A program made the translations under genes and the position numbers. The notes beneath the pieces are model-generated. The model did not search any database, was not told where the DNA came from, and worked only from the letters and a program-made list of their open reading frames with translations. Shown piece by piece: positions 1 through 4,871 of a stretch of 6,049 nucleotides of DNA. The stretch is from Streptosporangiaceae bacterium (GTDB lineage: Bacteria > Actinomycetota > Actinomycetes > Streptosporangiales > Streptosporangiaceae), in the NCBI GenBank assembly GCA_030039095.1, contig JASHQP010000701.1, positions 1 to 6,049 on the forward strand. The letters run 5' to 3'. Numbering within the stretch: position 1 is the stretch's first letter; the number at the start of each line of letters is the position of its first letter.

Positions 1-637
1 GCTCACCGGCCGGCAGAACCTGCTCCTCATGGCTGACCTGTATCACCTGGGCAAGGCGGAGGGCCGCCGGCGTGCCGGCGAGCTGCTCGGCCGGTTTGAC
101 CTCACCGAAGCGGCCGGGAAGCTGGCCGCGACCTACTCCGGCGGCATGCGCCGGCGGCTGGACCTGGCGATGACGCTGGTCGGCGACGTCCGCGTGATCT
201 TCCTGGACGAGCCGACCACCGGCCTGGACCCGCGAGGCCGCCGCGCCATGTGGCAGGTCATCCGGGATCTCGTCGGCCGCGGGATCACCATCTTCCTGAC
301 CACCCAGGACCTGGCCGAGGCGGACCAGCTGGCCGACCGGGTCGGGCTGCTCGAGAACGGCAAGATCATCGCCGAGGGCACAGCGGCCGAGCTGAAGCGG
401 CGGATCCCCGGCGGCCACATCCGGCTGCAGTTCGGCGACCCGGCCGGGCTGGACTCGGCGGCCCTCGTGCTCGGCGACGCGTCGCGCGACGAGGAAGCGC
501 TCACGCTGCAGGTCCCCTACGACGGCAGCGTCCGGTCGCTCAGGACCCTGCTCGGCAGGCTGGACGATCAGGCGGTCCCGGTCGGCACGGGGAACCGGCC
601 GACGTGGCGCTGGACCCGGCCCTGGTCATGCTCATGA
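1..637 (+). CDS. DrrA-like ABC transporter ATP-binding protein, 5'-partial, altered 3' end
   Basis: The reading frame is open from base 2, so the gene starts left of the window; 211 codons are visible. In order they show LTGRQNL (residues 1-7 of the visible part), the ABC signature YSGGMRRR (45-52), Walker B with D-loop VIFLDEPTTGLDP (65-77), and a switch region TTQDLAEADQLADR (100-113) with Gln where many ABC ATPases have His, as is common in DrrA-type exporters. The Walker A half lies outside the window. The family energises an ABC-2 permease that exports drugs or lipophilic compounds at the cytoplasmic membrane. Homology runs to about V194 (base 583). The usual DrrA ending (a TPDLDDVF-ALTG-like motif) is absent, replaced by a Trp/Arg-rich tail with no family resemblance, and no permease gene follows. 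I infer 3' truncation by rearrangement; the ATPase core that is visible is intact. Family call is secure, functionality is not. Confidence 0.85.
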   Translation, partial: LTGRQNLLLMADLYHLGKAEGRRRAGELLGRFDLTEAAGKLAATYSGGMRRRLDLAMTLVGDVRVIFLDEPTTGLDPRGRRAMWQVIRDLVGRGITIFLTTQDLAEADQLADRVGLLENGKIIAEGTAAELKRRIPGGHIRLQFGDPAGLDSAALVLGDASRDEEALTLQVPYDGSVRSLRTLLGRLDDQAVPVGTGNRPTWRWTRPWSCS

Positions 638-723
638 CCGAGCAGATCGCCGAGGCGTCACCGATGTGGCAGCGGCTCGACGAGCTTGCCGCCGAGCGGC
701 TGCGGCGAGAGCGGGACGGATGA
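586..723 (+). pseudogene. Coding-like 3' tail of an unrecognised gene, fused out of frame behind the ATPase
   Basis: In the +1 frame relative to the ATPase, the stretch from about 586 to the TGA at 721-723 reads ADVALDPALVMLMTEQ and onward to a charged ending ELAAERLRRERDG. Its third codon positions are nearly all G or C, better than the ATPase frame over the same bases, so it looks like the real C-terminal end of some protein. The family is not recognised. An ATG at 634 overlaps the ATPase stop as ATGA, so a 29-residue peptide could be translated by coupling. I think a gene end left by a deletion that also removed the ATPase C-terminus is more likely. A recent frameshift within one gene is the alternative, but the tail does not resemble a DrrA ending. 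Confidence 0.35.
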
Positions 724-735
724 ATGTACCGCAGA

Positions 736-751
736 GCGGGTTAGAGCCCGC
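736..751. terminator. Weak hairpin between convergent genes
   Basis: GCGGG (736-740) and CCCGC (747-751) can pair around a 6-base loop in the 36 bases between the end of the left-hand reading frames (723) and the end of the acetyltransferase gene (760). There is no T-run on either side. The position suits a bidirectional terminator, but the stem is only 5 bp. Confidence 0.2.
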
Positions 752-759
752 CGAACGGT

Positions 760-1260
760 TCAGTCATGGTCAGGGACGTCGAGCAGCAGGCCCATCACGA
801 TCGTGTCCCAGAGTTCGCCGTTCGAGCGCCTTATCTGCCTGATCCGCCGGCCTTCCTCGACAAAGCCGCACTTGGCGTACAGGGCGACCCCCGCCGCGTT
901 GTGCGGGAACACCTCCAGGCACAGCTTGTGCATGCCCCGGCTGCGGGCCAGCTCGGTCGCCGCCCGCACCAGCGCCGTGCCCACCCCGCGGCCGCGCCAG
1001 TCGCGATCGACCATCATCCCGATCTCGCCGAAGCCGAACCGGCTGGCCTCGACGTGGATTCCCCCGACGATCCGGCCGCCGGCGACCGCCACGATCGAGA
1101 CGTCGGCGCTGCGCGCGAACTGCGCGGCGCGCTGGTCGATGTCGACCGGCGGCTCGGTCGCGATCCCGTCGCGTTCCCCGGCCACCGCGGCGAACAGCTT
1201 CGCCTGTGCCCGCCCGTCGGCCGGGCGGGCCGGCCGGACCACGAACTCCGCCACGACCAT
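760..1260 (-). CDS. GNAT family N-acetyltransferase
   Basis: This 166-residue protein has the usual length of a single-domain GNAT enzyme, which transfers acetyl from acetyl-CoA to an amine of a small molecule or protein N-terminus in the cytoplasm. The acetyl-CoA pyrophosphate loop is clear: VDRDWRGRGVGTALV, with R-x-x-G-x-G at residues 89-94 on the strand-helix pair of motif A. Motif B follows as LEVFPHNAAGVALYAKCGF (about 115-133), with the usual N-x-x-x-x-x-L-Y-x-x-x-G-F pattern that places Tyr128 as candidate general acid. The N-terminus begins FVVRPARPAD, a standard GNAT first strand. The ATG at 1260 is chosen because it gives this full first strand; the Shine-Dalgarno upstream is weak, and the GTG at 1254 is an alternative. 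It is divergent from the methyltransferase with 62 bases between. The substrate cannot be read from the sequence. Confidence 0.9.
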   Translation of the reverse strand: MVVAEFVVRPARPADGRAQAKLFAAVAGERDGIATEPPVDIDQRAAQFARSADVSIVAVAGGRIVGGIHVEASRFGFGEIGMMVDRDWRGRGVGTALVRAATELARSRGMHKLCLEVFPHNAAGVALYAKCGFVEEGRRIRQIRRSNGELWDTIVMGLLLDVPDHD

Positions 1261-1303
1261 ATGGTCGCACCCGCTGGCATATCCGGTTGACGGTCTGGCC
1301 GGG

Positions 1304-1322
1304 AGCGGCCACGCTGGCCGCT
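1304..1322. promoter_or_regulatory. Perfect 8-bp inverted repeat touching the methyltransferase start
   Basis: AGCGGCCA (1304-1311), a 3-base spacer CGC, and TGGCCGCT (1315-1322) form a perfect inverted repeat. It ends one base before the GTG at 1323. It lies in the shared divergent region, so it could be an operator for both genes. In the methyltransferase mRNA it could instead form a hairpin masking the ribosome site, where no good Shine-Dalgarno is seen. A TTGACG at 1287-1292 resembles a -35 box, but no matching -10 box is visible. Confidence 0.4.
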
Positions 1323-2093
1323 GTGACCGAGACGCCGCAGCACGTGCTGCGCAACCGCTCGATGTGGGATCAGTGGGCCGACTGGTACCGCGAGCCAGGG
1401 GTGCGCTGCTGGTCCTCGGCCGAGCCGCTATGGGGGATCTGGGGGATTCCGGAGGCAGCGGCCGGTGTCCTGCCCGCCGATCTGGCCGGCCGGGACTGCG
1501 TCGAGCTGGGCTGCGGCACCGGCTACGTCTCCGCCTGGCTGGCCCGCCGCGGCGCGAGGCCGGTCGGCCTCGACAACTCCGCCGCGCAGCTGGCGACCGC
1601 CCGCGAGCTGCAGGACCGCTTCGGGCTGCGGTTCCCGCTGGTCCACGCCAGCGCCGAGCAGGTGCCGTTCGCCGACGCCACGTTCGACGTGGCGATCTCC
1701 GAGTACGGCGCCAGCATCTGGTGCGACCCGTACGCGTGGATCCCGGAGGCAGCCCGGCTGCTGCGCCCGGGCGGCGAGCTGATCTTCCTGGCCAACTCCG
1801 TGCTGCTGATCCTCACGACCCCGGACGAGGACGAGACGCCAGCGACCGACCAGCTGCTGCGGCCGTTCTTCGGCATGCACCGCTTCGAATGGCCGGGCGA
1901 CGACTCGGTGGAGTTCCACATCGGCCACGGCGACATGATCCGGCTGCTGCACCGCTGCGGGCTCCAGGTCGAGGACCTGCTGGAGCTGCGGCCCGCGGCC
2001 GGATCGACGACGCGCTGGCCGCTGGCCACGATCGAGTGGGCCCGGCAGTGGCCGTGCGAGGAGGTCTGGAAGGCCCGCAAGGCCGGCCTCTGA
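1323..2093 (+). CDS. Class I SAM-dependent methyltransferase
   Basis: This 256-residue protein carries a Rossmann-type methyltransferase domain. Motif I is VELGCGTGY (residues 60-68), followed by VGLDNS (81-86), where Asp84 is the expected ribose-binding acid. Next come AEQVPFADATFDVAISEYG (about 111-129) for motifs II/III and ARLLRPGGELIFL (144-156). The segments PLWGIWGIPE (35-44), SIWCDPY (131-137) and FFGMHRFEWP (182-191) belong to a widespread actinobacterial family of small-molecule methyltransferases with no assigned substrate, as far as I know. The GTG start is preferred because it gives the family-typical RNRSMWDQWADWY N-terminus; the next ATG (1362) would cut into it. The reading frame is open further upstream into the acetyltransferase promoter region, but that part is not family-like. 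No operon partner is seen: the next gene begins 116 bases downstream with its own ribosome site. Confidence 0.88.
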   Translation: MTETPQHVLRNRSMWDQWADWYREPGVRCWSSAEPLWGIWGIPEAAAGVLPADLAGRDCVELGCGTGYVSAWLARRGARPVGLDNSAAQLATARELQDRFGLRFPLVHASAEQVPFADATFDVAISEYGASIWCDPYAWIPEAARLLRPGGELIFLANSVLLILTTPDEDETPATDQLLRPFFGMHRFEWPGDDSVEFHIGHGDMIRLLHRCGLQVEDLLELRPAAGSTTRWPLATIEWARQWPCEEVWKARKAGL

Positions 2094-2107
2094 TAGCGCC
2101 GGAGGGA

Positions 2108-2149
2108 CGCCTCCCCTGTAACCCCCCGCCTCCCCTGTAACCCCCCGCC
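2108..2149. repeat. 19-bp tandem repeat (2.2 copies), G-quadruplex motif on the minus strand
   Basis: The unit cgcctcccctgtaaccccc occurs at 2108-2126 and exactly again at 2127-2145, followed by a partial third copy (cgcc). Read on the minus strand, 2113-2146 contains four G-runs of at least four bases separated by loops of 5, 4 and 5 bases, which fits the canonical G-quadruplex pattern. It lies between the methyltransferase stop (2093) and the hydrolase start (2210). Its function is unknown; it may affect transcription of the downstream gene or simply be slippage product. Confidence 0.8.
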
Positions 2150-2153
2150 GGCG

Positions 2154-2169
2154 GCGGCGCAAGCGCCGC
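2154..2169 (+). terminator. GC-rich hairpin upstream of the hydrolase
   Basis: GCGGCGC (2154-2160) and GCGCCGC (2163-2169) are complementary. Allowing a 4-base CAAG loop leaves a 6-bp all-GC stem. An A-rich stretch follows instead of a T-run, so it is not a classical intrinsic terminator. It could end methyltransferase transcription or be a leader structure of the hydrolase mRNA. Confidence 0.35.
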
Positions 2170-2197
2170 GAAACTATTCTGTTGCCCAGTCAGGGGC

Positions 2198-2205
2198 AAA
2201 GGAGG
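2198..2205 (+). promoter_or_regulatory. Strong Shine-Dalgarno of the hydrolase gene
   Basis: AAAGGAGG lies four bases before the ATG at 2210 and is the strongest ribosome-binding site in the window; it fixes the hydrolase start. A TATTCT at 2175-2180 could be a -10 element, but no -35 partner is recognisable in the GC-rich sequence in front of it. Confidence 0.75.
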
Positions 2206-2209
2206 GCGC

Positions 2210-3160
2210 ATGCCGCCGGTCAGCAGCTATCTGGACTCTTCCGGCCGCGACGACGCGCTGAGCGGCGGCGCTCGGCGGATCCCCGTGAGCACGCCGACGG
2301 GGGAGTACCGGGTGTGGGTCAAGCGCGTCGGCAACAACCCGGACGTGCGGATGCTCCTGCTGCACGGCGGGCCGGGTGCGACCCACGAGTACCTGGAGGC
2401 CTGCGACAGCTACCTGCCCGGGGCCGGTGTCGAGTACTACTACTACGACCAGCTCGGCTCGGGCTTCAGCGACCAGCCGGACGAGCCGTCGCTGTGGGAG
2501 GTGGACCGGTTCGTCGACGAGGTGGAGCAGGTCCGCATCGCGCTTGGCCTGGAGCGGGACAACTTCGTGCTCTACGGCCAGTCGTGGGGCGGGATCCTGG
2601 CCATCGAGTACGCTCTGCGCCACCAGCAGCACCTGAGGGGCCTGGTCATCTCCAACATGATGGCGAGCGTCCCGGCCTACAACGCCTACGCCGAGCAGGT
2701 GCTGATGCCGGCGATGGACCAGGCGGCGCTCGCCGAGATCAAGTCGTTCGAGGCCAAGGGCGACACCGAGAATCCCCGGTACATGGAACTGCTGATCGAG
2801 CAGCACTACGTCCACCATGTGCTCCGCATGCCGCCGGACGAGTGGCCCGATCCGGTGCAGCGCGGCTTCGCGCACATCAACCCCGCGATCTACGTGTCCA
2901 TGCAGGGTCCGAGCGAGCTCGGGATCAGCGCCGACGCCAAGCTGGCCCACTGGGACCGGACCGAGGAGCTGTCCTCGATCGAGGTGCCCACGCTGGTGAT
3001 CGGCGCTCAGCACGACACGATGGATCCCGGGCACATGCAGATGATGGCCGGGCGCCTGCCCAAGGGCCGCTACCTGTACTGCCCGGACGGCAGTCACCTG
3101 GCCATGTACGACGACCAGCAGACCTACTTCGCCGGGCTCATCGACTTCCTGGCCACCTAG
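2210..3160 (+). CDS. Proline iminopeptidase-like alpha/beta hydrolase (peptidase family S33)
   Basis: This 316-residue protein has the proline iminopeptidase length and layout. The oxyanion-hole motif HGGPG is at residues 52-56, then YYYYDQLGSGFS (77-88). The nucleophile elbow GQSWGG (123-128) gives Ser125. The cap region spans about 150-250. The acid site GAQHD (265-269) gives Asp269, and DGSH (293-296) gives catalytic His296. Members remove N-terminal proline from peptides, but many relatives act on amides or esters, so the substrate is open. There is no signal peptide or membrane segment, so it should be cytoplasmic. The start is fixed by a strong Shine-Dalgarno. Transcription is probably from its own promoter in the 116-base gap upstream. 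The stop codon directly abuts the stop of the minus-strand permease remnant, with no bases between. Confidence 0.9.
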   Translation: MPPVSSYLDSSGRDDALSGGARRIPVSTPTGEYRVWVKRVGNNPDVRMLLLHGGPGATHEYLEACDSYLPGAGVEYYYYDQLGSGFSDQPDEPSLWEVDRFVDEVEQVRIALGLERDNFVLYGQSWGGILAIEYALRHQQHLRGLVISNMMASVPAYNAYAEQVLMPAMDQAALAEIKSFEAKGDTENPRYMELLIEQHYVHHVLRMPPDEWPDPVQRGFAHINPAIYVSMQGPSELGISADAKLAHWDRTEELSSIEVPTLVIGAQHDTMDPGHMQMMAGRLPKGRYLYCPDGSHLAMYDDQQTYFAGLIDFLAT

Positions 3161-3633
3161 TCACCGGCTGGCAGTGGCGTACCTGCGCACCGACAGCGGC
3201 ACGAACAGGGCAAGCAGCAGCGCCGCCCACAGCAGGCTGGCGGCAACCGGATGGGCCAGCGGCGGCGGCACGATCTGATCGGCGGTCTCCTCGTTGGGGA
3301 CCCTCAGGCCGATGAACACGCCGACCCAGCTGACCGCGTAGCGGAGCAGGATGAGCAGGCCTGCCGCTGCCATCACGTCCCCGGCGCCGGCGTGCGGCCG
3401 CCAGCCGACGGCCAGCCCGCAGCCCACCATGATGGCCAGGGCCAGGGTTCCGGTCAGGGCGTCCGCGCCGGTCTGGCCGAATGGCACCGCGAGCCGGGCC
3501 GTCGGCATGGAGCGGAATCGGTCCATCACACCCTTGGCGGCGTCGCCCGCGACGATCACCGTGGTCGCGATCACGCCGGTGAACGCAGACATCGCGAACA
3601 GCCCCGGCATCAGGTACTCGCGGTAGTTGCCCC
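3161..3633 (-). pseudogene. DrrB-like ABC-2 transporter permease, decayed C-terminal remnant
   Basis: Read leftward from about 3633, the sequence begins NYREYLMPGLFAM, the family's first extracellular-loop/second-helix region, then DAAKGVMDRFRSMP and hydrophobic segments ALTGTLALAIMVGCGL, AAGLLILLRYAVSWVG and SLLWAALLLALFVPL, ending SVRRYATASR. This is the typical DrrB-family order: a permease that works with a DrrA ATPase in the membrane. Two parts are missing. The N-terminal ~60-70 residues are cut off at the junction near 3630. Inside, about 45-50 residues expected between NEETADQIVP and PLAHPVAASLLW are gone in frame (near 3258-3270), which removes the FPLTF...FVPT helix region and the WNPVS-like segment. 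The frame stays open to 3835, but beyond 3633 it is antisense to the TetR remnant and is not coding. No start or ribosome site survives, so it is almost surely non-functional. Confidence 0.8.
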
Positions 3634-3982
3634 GATGCTGGTCCTCGTCACGACGCTGCTGGCCTTCGTCCGGGGCGCGGTCATCGCCGAACTGGCCGAA
3701 CAGGAAGCGCAGCGCCGCACTGGGCTGAGCACCCTGCAGTGGCAGGCTCGGATGGCGCCGTACATCGCGGCGCTGATGGAGAGCGGCAAGTACCCGGCGT
3801 TCAACCGGATCATCGCCGACGCGAAGCTGCCGCACAGCGGCGCCGACGAAGGCTTCGCCCGCGGGCTGGACCTCGTCCTGAACGGGCTCGCCGCGAGCAT
3901 CCCGGCGCCCGACCGGCCTGCCGCGCCAGTTCGGCCGCGAGTGCCGCGATCACGTCCGCGCCGGCAAGACCCGCCTGCCTGA
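3632..3982 (+). pseudogene. TetR/AcrR family regulator, C-terminal domain remnant
   Basis: From about 3632 the plus strand reads PMLVLVTTLLAFVRGAVIAE, then RTGLSTLQWQARMAPYIAAL, SGKYPAFNRII and FARGLDLVLNGLAASI. This is the helical ligand-binding C-terminal domain of TetR-type repressors (the TetR_C type seen next to drug exporters). The N-terminal helix-turn-helix domain is missing altogether: immediately upstream lies antisense permease sequence. Family resemblance ends near 3905; the last ~25 codons to the TGA at 3980 are Pro/Arg-rich and look like read-through into other sequence. An ATG at 3635 exists but has no ribosome site. Without a DNA-binding domain it cannot repress. Its head-to-head position against the permease remnant is the normal arrangement of a regulator divergent from its exporter operon. 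Confidence 0.78.
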
Positions 3983-4110
3983 CGTCAGGTATCTCCCTCG
4001 AACAGCGCGCGCTCATACAGAAACCGGACAGTTCGACGCGTTCGTCCATGCGGCGGCACGCTACCCGTCCCGGCCGGAATGCTCGCCGGCAGGCCGCGGT
4101 TGGCGCCTGC
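3915..4110. other. Region without a convincing gene between TetR remnant and Rossmann gene
   Basis: This stretch contains the last read-through codons of the TetR remnant, a 12-bp palindrome CCTGACGTCAGG (3978-3989), and the leader of the gene at 4111. On the minus strand, about 3905-4065 gives a protein-like stretch (MDERVELSGFCMSARC followed by AGADVIAALAAELARQAG) in an open frame with moderately GC-rich third positions. It has no recognised family and merges into antisense sequence on both sides. It may be another gene fragment; it is not called as a gene. Confidence 0.4.
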
Positions 4111-4776
4111 ATGACGACGGTGGGATTTATCGGCAGCGGGATGATCGGCGGCACGGTGGCCCGGCTCAGCGTGGCGGCAGGGCACGAGGCAGTGCTCAGC
4201 AACTCGCGCGGCCCGGAAACCCTGGAGAAGCTGGCGCGCGAGCTGGGACCCCTGGCCCGGGCCGGAACCGGCGCTCAGGCAGCCGGCGCAGACATCGTCG
4301 TGGTCTCGATCCCGTTCCGCGCCTACCGCAGCGTCCCGGCCGGGCCACTCGTGGGCAAGACCGTGATCGACACCTGCAACTACTACCCGCAGCGCGACGG
4401 CCAGATCGCCGAGCTGGACAGCGGAGCCGCCACCAGCAGCGGGCTGCTCCAGCGCCACCTGTCCGGGTCACACGTCGTGAAGGCGTTCAACAACATCTTC
4501 TACAAGCACCTGCTGTCCCTGACCCGCCCGGCCGGGGCAGCCGACCGCACGTTCCTGCCGATCGCCGGCGACGATCCCGCCGCCAAGCGGGCCGTCACGG
4601 CCTTCCTCGACTCGATCGGCTACGGCGCCGTCGACGCCGGGTCGCTCGCCGAAAGCTGGCGCCAGGAACCCGGCACGCCCGTCTACGGACAGCCCTACGG
4701 GCCGTTCTCGCTGGAAGCGGGCACGCCCGCCAGCGAGGACACCATTCGTGCCGGGCTGGCCGCCGCCACCAGGTAA
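4111..4776 (+). CDS. NAD(P)-binding Rossmann protein, NADPH-dependent F420 reductase-like
   Basis: This 221-residue protein starts directly with the dinucleotide-binding fold: VGFIGSGMIGG, with the G-x-G-x-x-G at residues 8-13. SNSRG (30-34) follows at the end of the second strand, where a Ser/Arg pair usually binds the 2'-phosphate of NADP(H). Next are ADIVVVSIPF (60-69), VIDTCNYYPQRDG (85-97) and HVVKAFNNI (121-129). The VKAFN motif and length fit the F420_oxidored family, whose best-known members exchange hydride between NADPH and coenzyme F420. Many members act on other substrates, and no F420 gene is nearby. ATG 4111 is chosen because the Rossmann strand starts there; no clear Shine-Dalgarno precedes it. 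It appears monocistronic, with 95 bases to the next start. Cytoplasmic. Confidence 0.85.
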   Translation: MTTVGFIGSGMIGGTVARLSVAAGHEAVLSNSRGPETLEKLARELGPLARAGTGAQAAGADIVVVSIPFRAYRSVPAGPLVGKTVIDTCNYYPQRDGQIAELDSGAATSSGLLQRHLSGSHVVKAFNNIFYKHLLSLTRPAGAADRTFLPIAGDDPAAKRAVTAFLDSIGYGAVDAGSLAESWRQEPGTPVYGQPYGPFSLEAGTPASEDTIRAGLAAATR

Positions 4777-4803
4777 ACCACGGCGGAAGTGGCGCCCGCG
4801 GTC

Positions 4804-4809
4804 TTGACA
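4804..4809 (+). promoter_or_regulatory. Consensus -35 hexamer upstream of the PRC-barrel gene
   Basis: TTGACA matches the primary sigma-factor -35 box exactly. It lies in the gap between the stop at 4776 and the ATG at 4872. At 16-18 bases downstream only TTCGGT or similar is found, a poor -10, so the promoter call is tentative. Confidence 0.35.
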
Positions 4810-4855
4810 ACGGCACCGCATGTGGTTCGGTGAAGCATTGTGAAAGCGGCCTGGC

Positions 4856-4861
4856 GGAAGG
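4856..4861 (+). promoter_or_regulatory. Shine-Dalgarno selecting ATG 4872
   Basis: GGAAGG ends ten bases before the ATG at 4872, with a second G-rich stretch (GGTGGGA) between. This favours ATG 4872 over the in-frame GTG at 4830, whose extra 14 codons resemble nothing in the family. Confidence 0.6.
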
Positions 4862-4871
4862 CGGGTGGGAT

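Noticed and set aside
1206..1322. Upstream extension of the methyltransferase to an ATG at 1206
   Set aside because: The added residues are Pro/Arg-rich, overlap the start of the acetyltransferase gene, and are not part of the family's N-terminus; GTG 1323 fits better.
686..2140. 484-codon plus-strand open frame across the acetyltransferase and methyltransferase
   Set aside because: It is low-complexity Arg/Pro/Ala sequence, out of frame with or antisense to two genes with clear motifs.
2434..2451. Run of TAC triplets inside the hydrolase
   Set aside because: It simply encodes the tetra-tyrosine segment before the DQLGSG motif, which is a conserved part of the fold.
2174..3097. 307-codon minus-strand open frame opposite the hydrolase
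   Set aside because: It is His/Val/Gln/Asp-rich shadow sequence; the plus strand carries the complete hydrolase triad.
3251..3631. Plus-strand frame leading into the TetR remnant
   Set aside because: It runs antisense to recognisable permease helices and gives His/Arg/Gln-rich sequence without a helix-turn-helix, so it cannot be the missing repressor N-terminus.
3634..3835. Continuation of the permease reading frame on the minus strand to an N-terminus at 3835
   Set aside because: The translated stretch (Arg/Gln/His-rich) is antisense to clear TetR C-terminal sequence and has no transmembrane character, so it is only an open frame by GC bias.
4830..4871. GTG 4830 as start of the PRC-barrel gene
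   Set aside because: ATG 4872 has a Shine-Dalgarno at a suitable distance, and the extra 14 residues show no family likeness.
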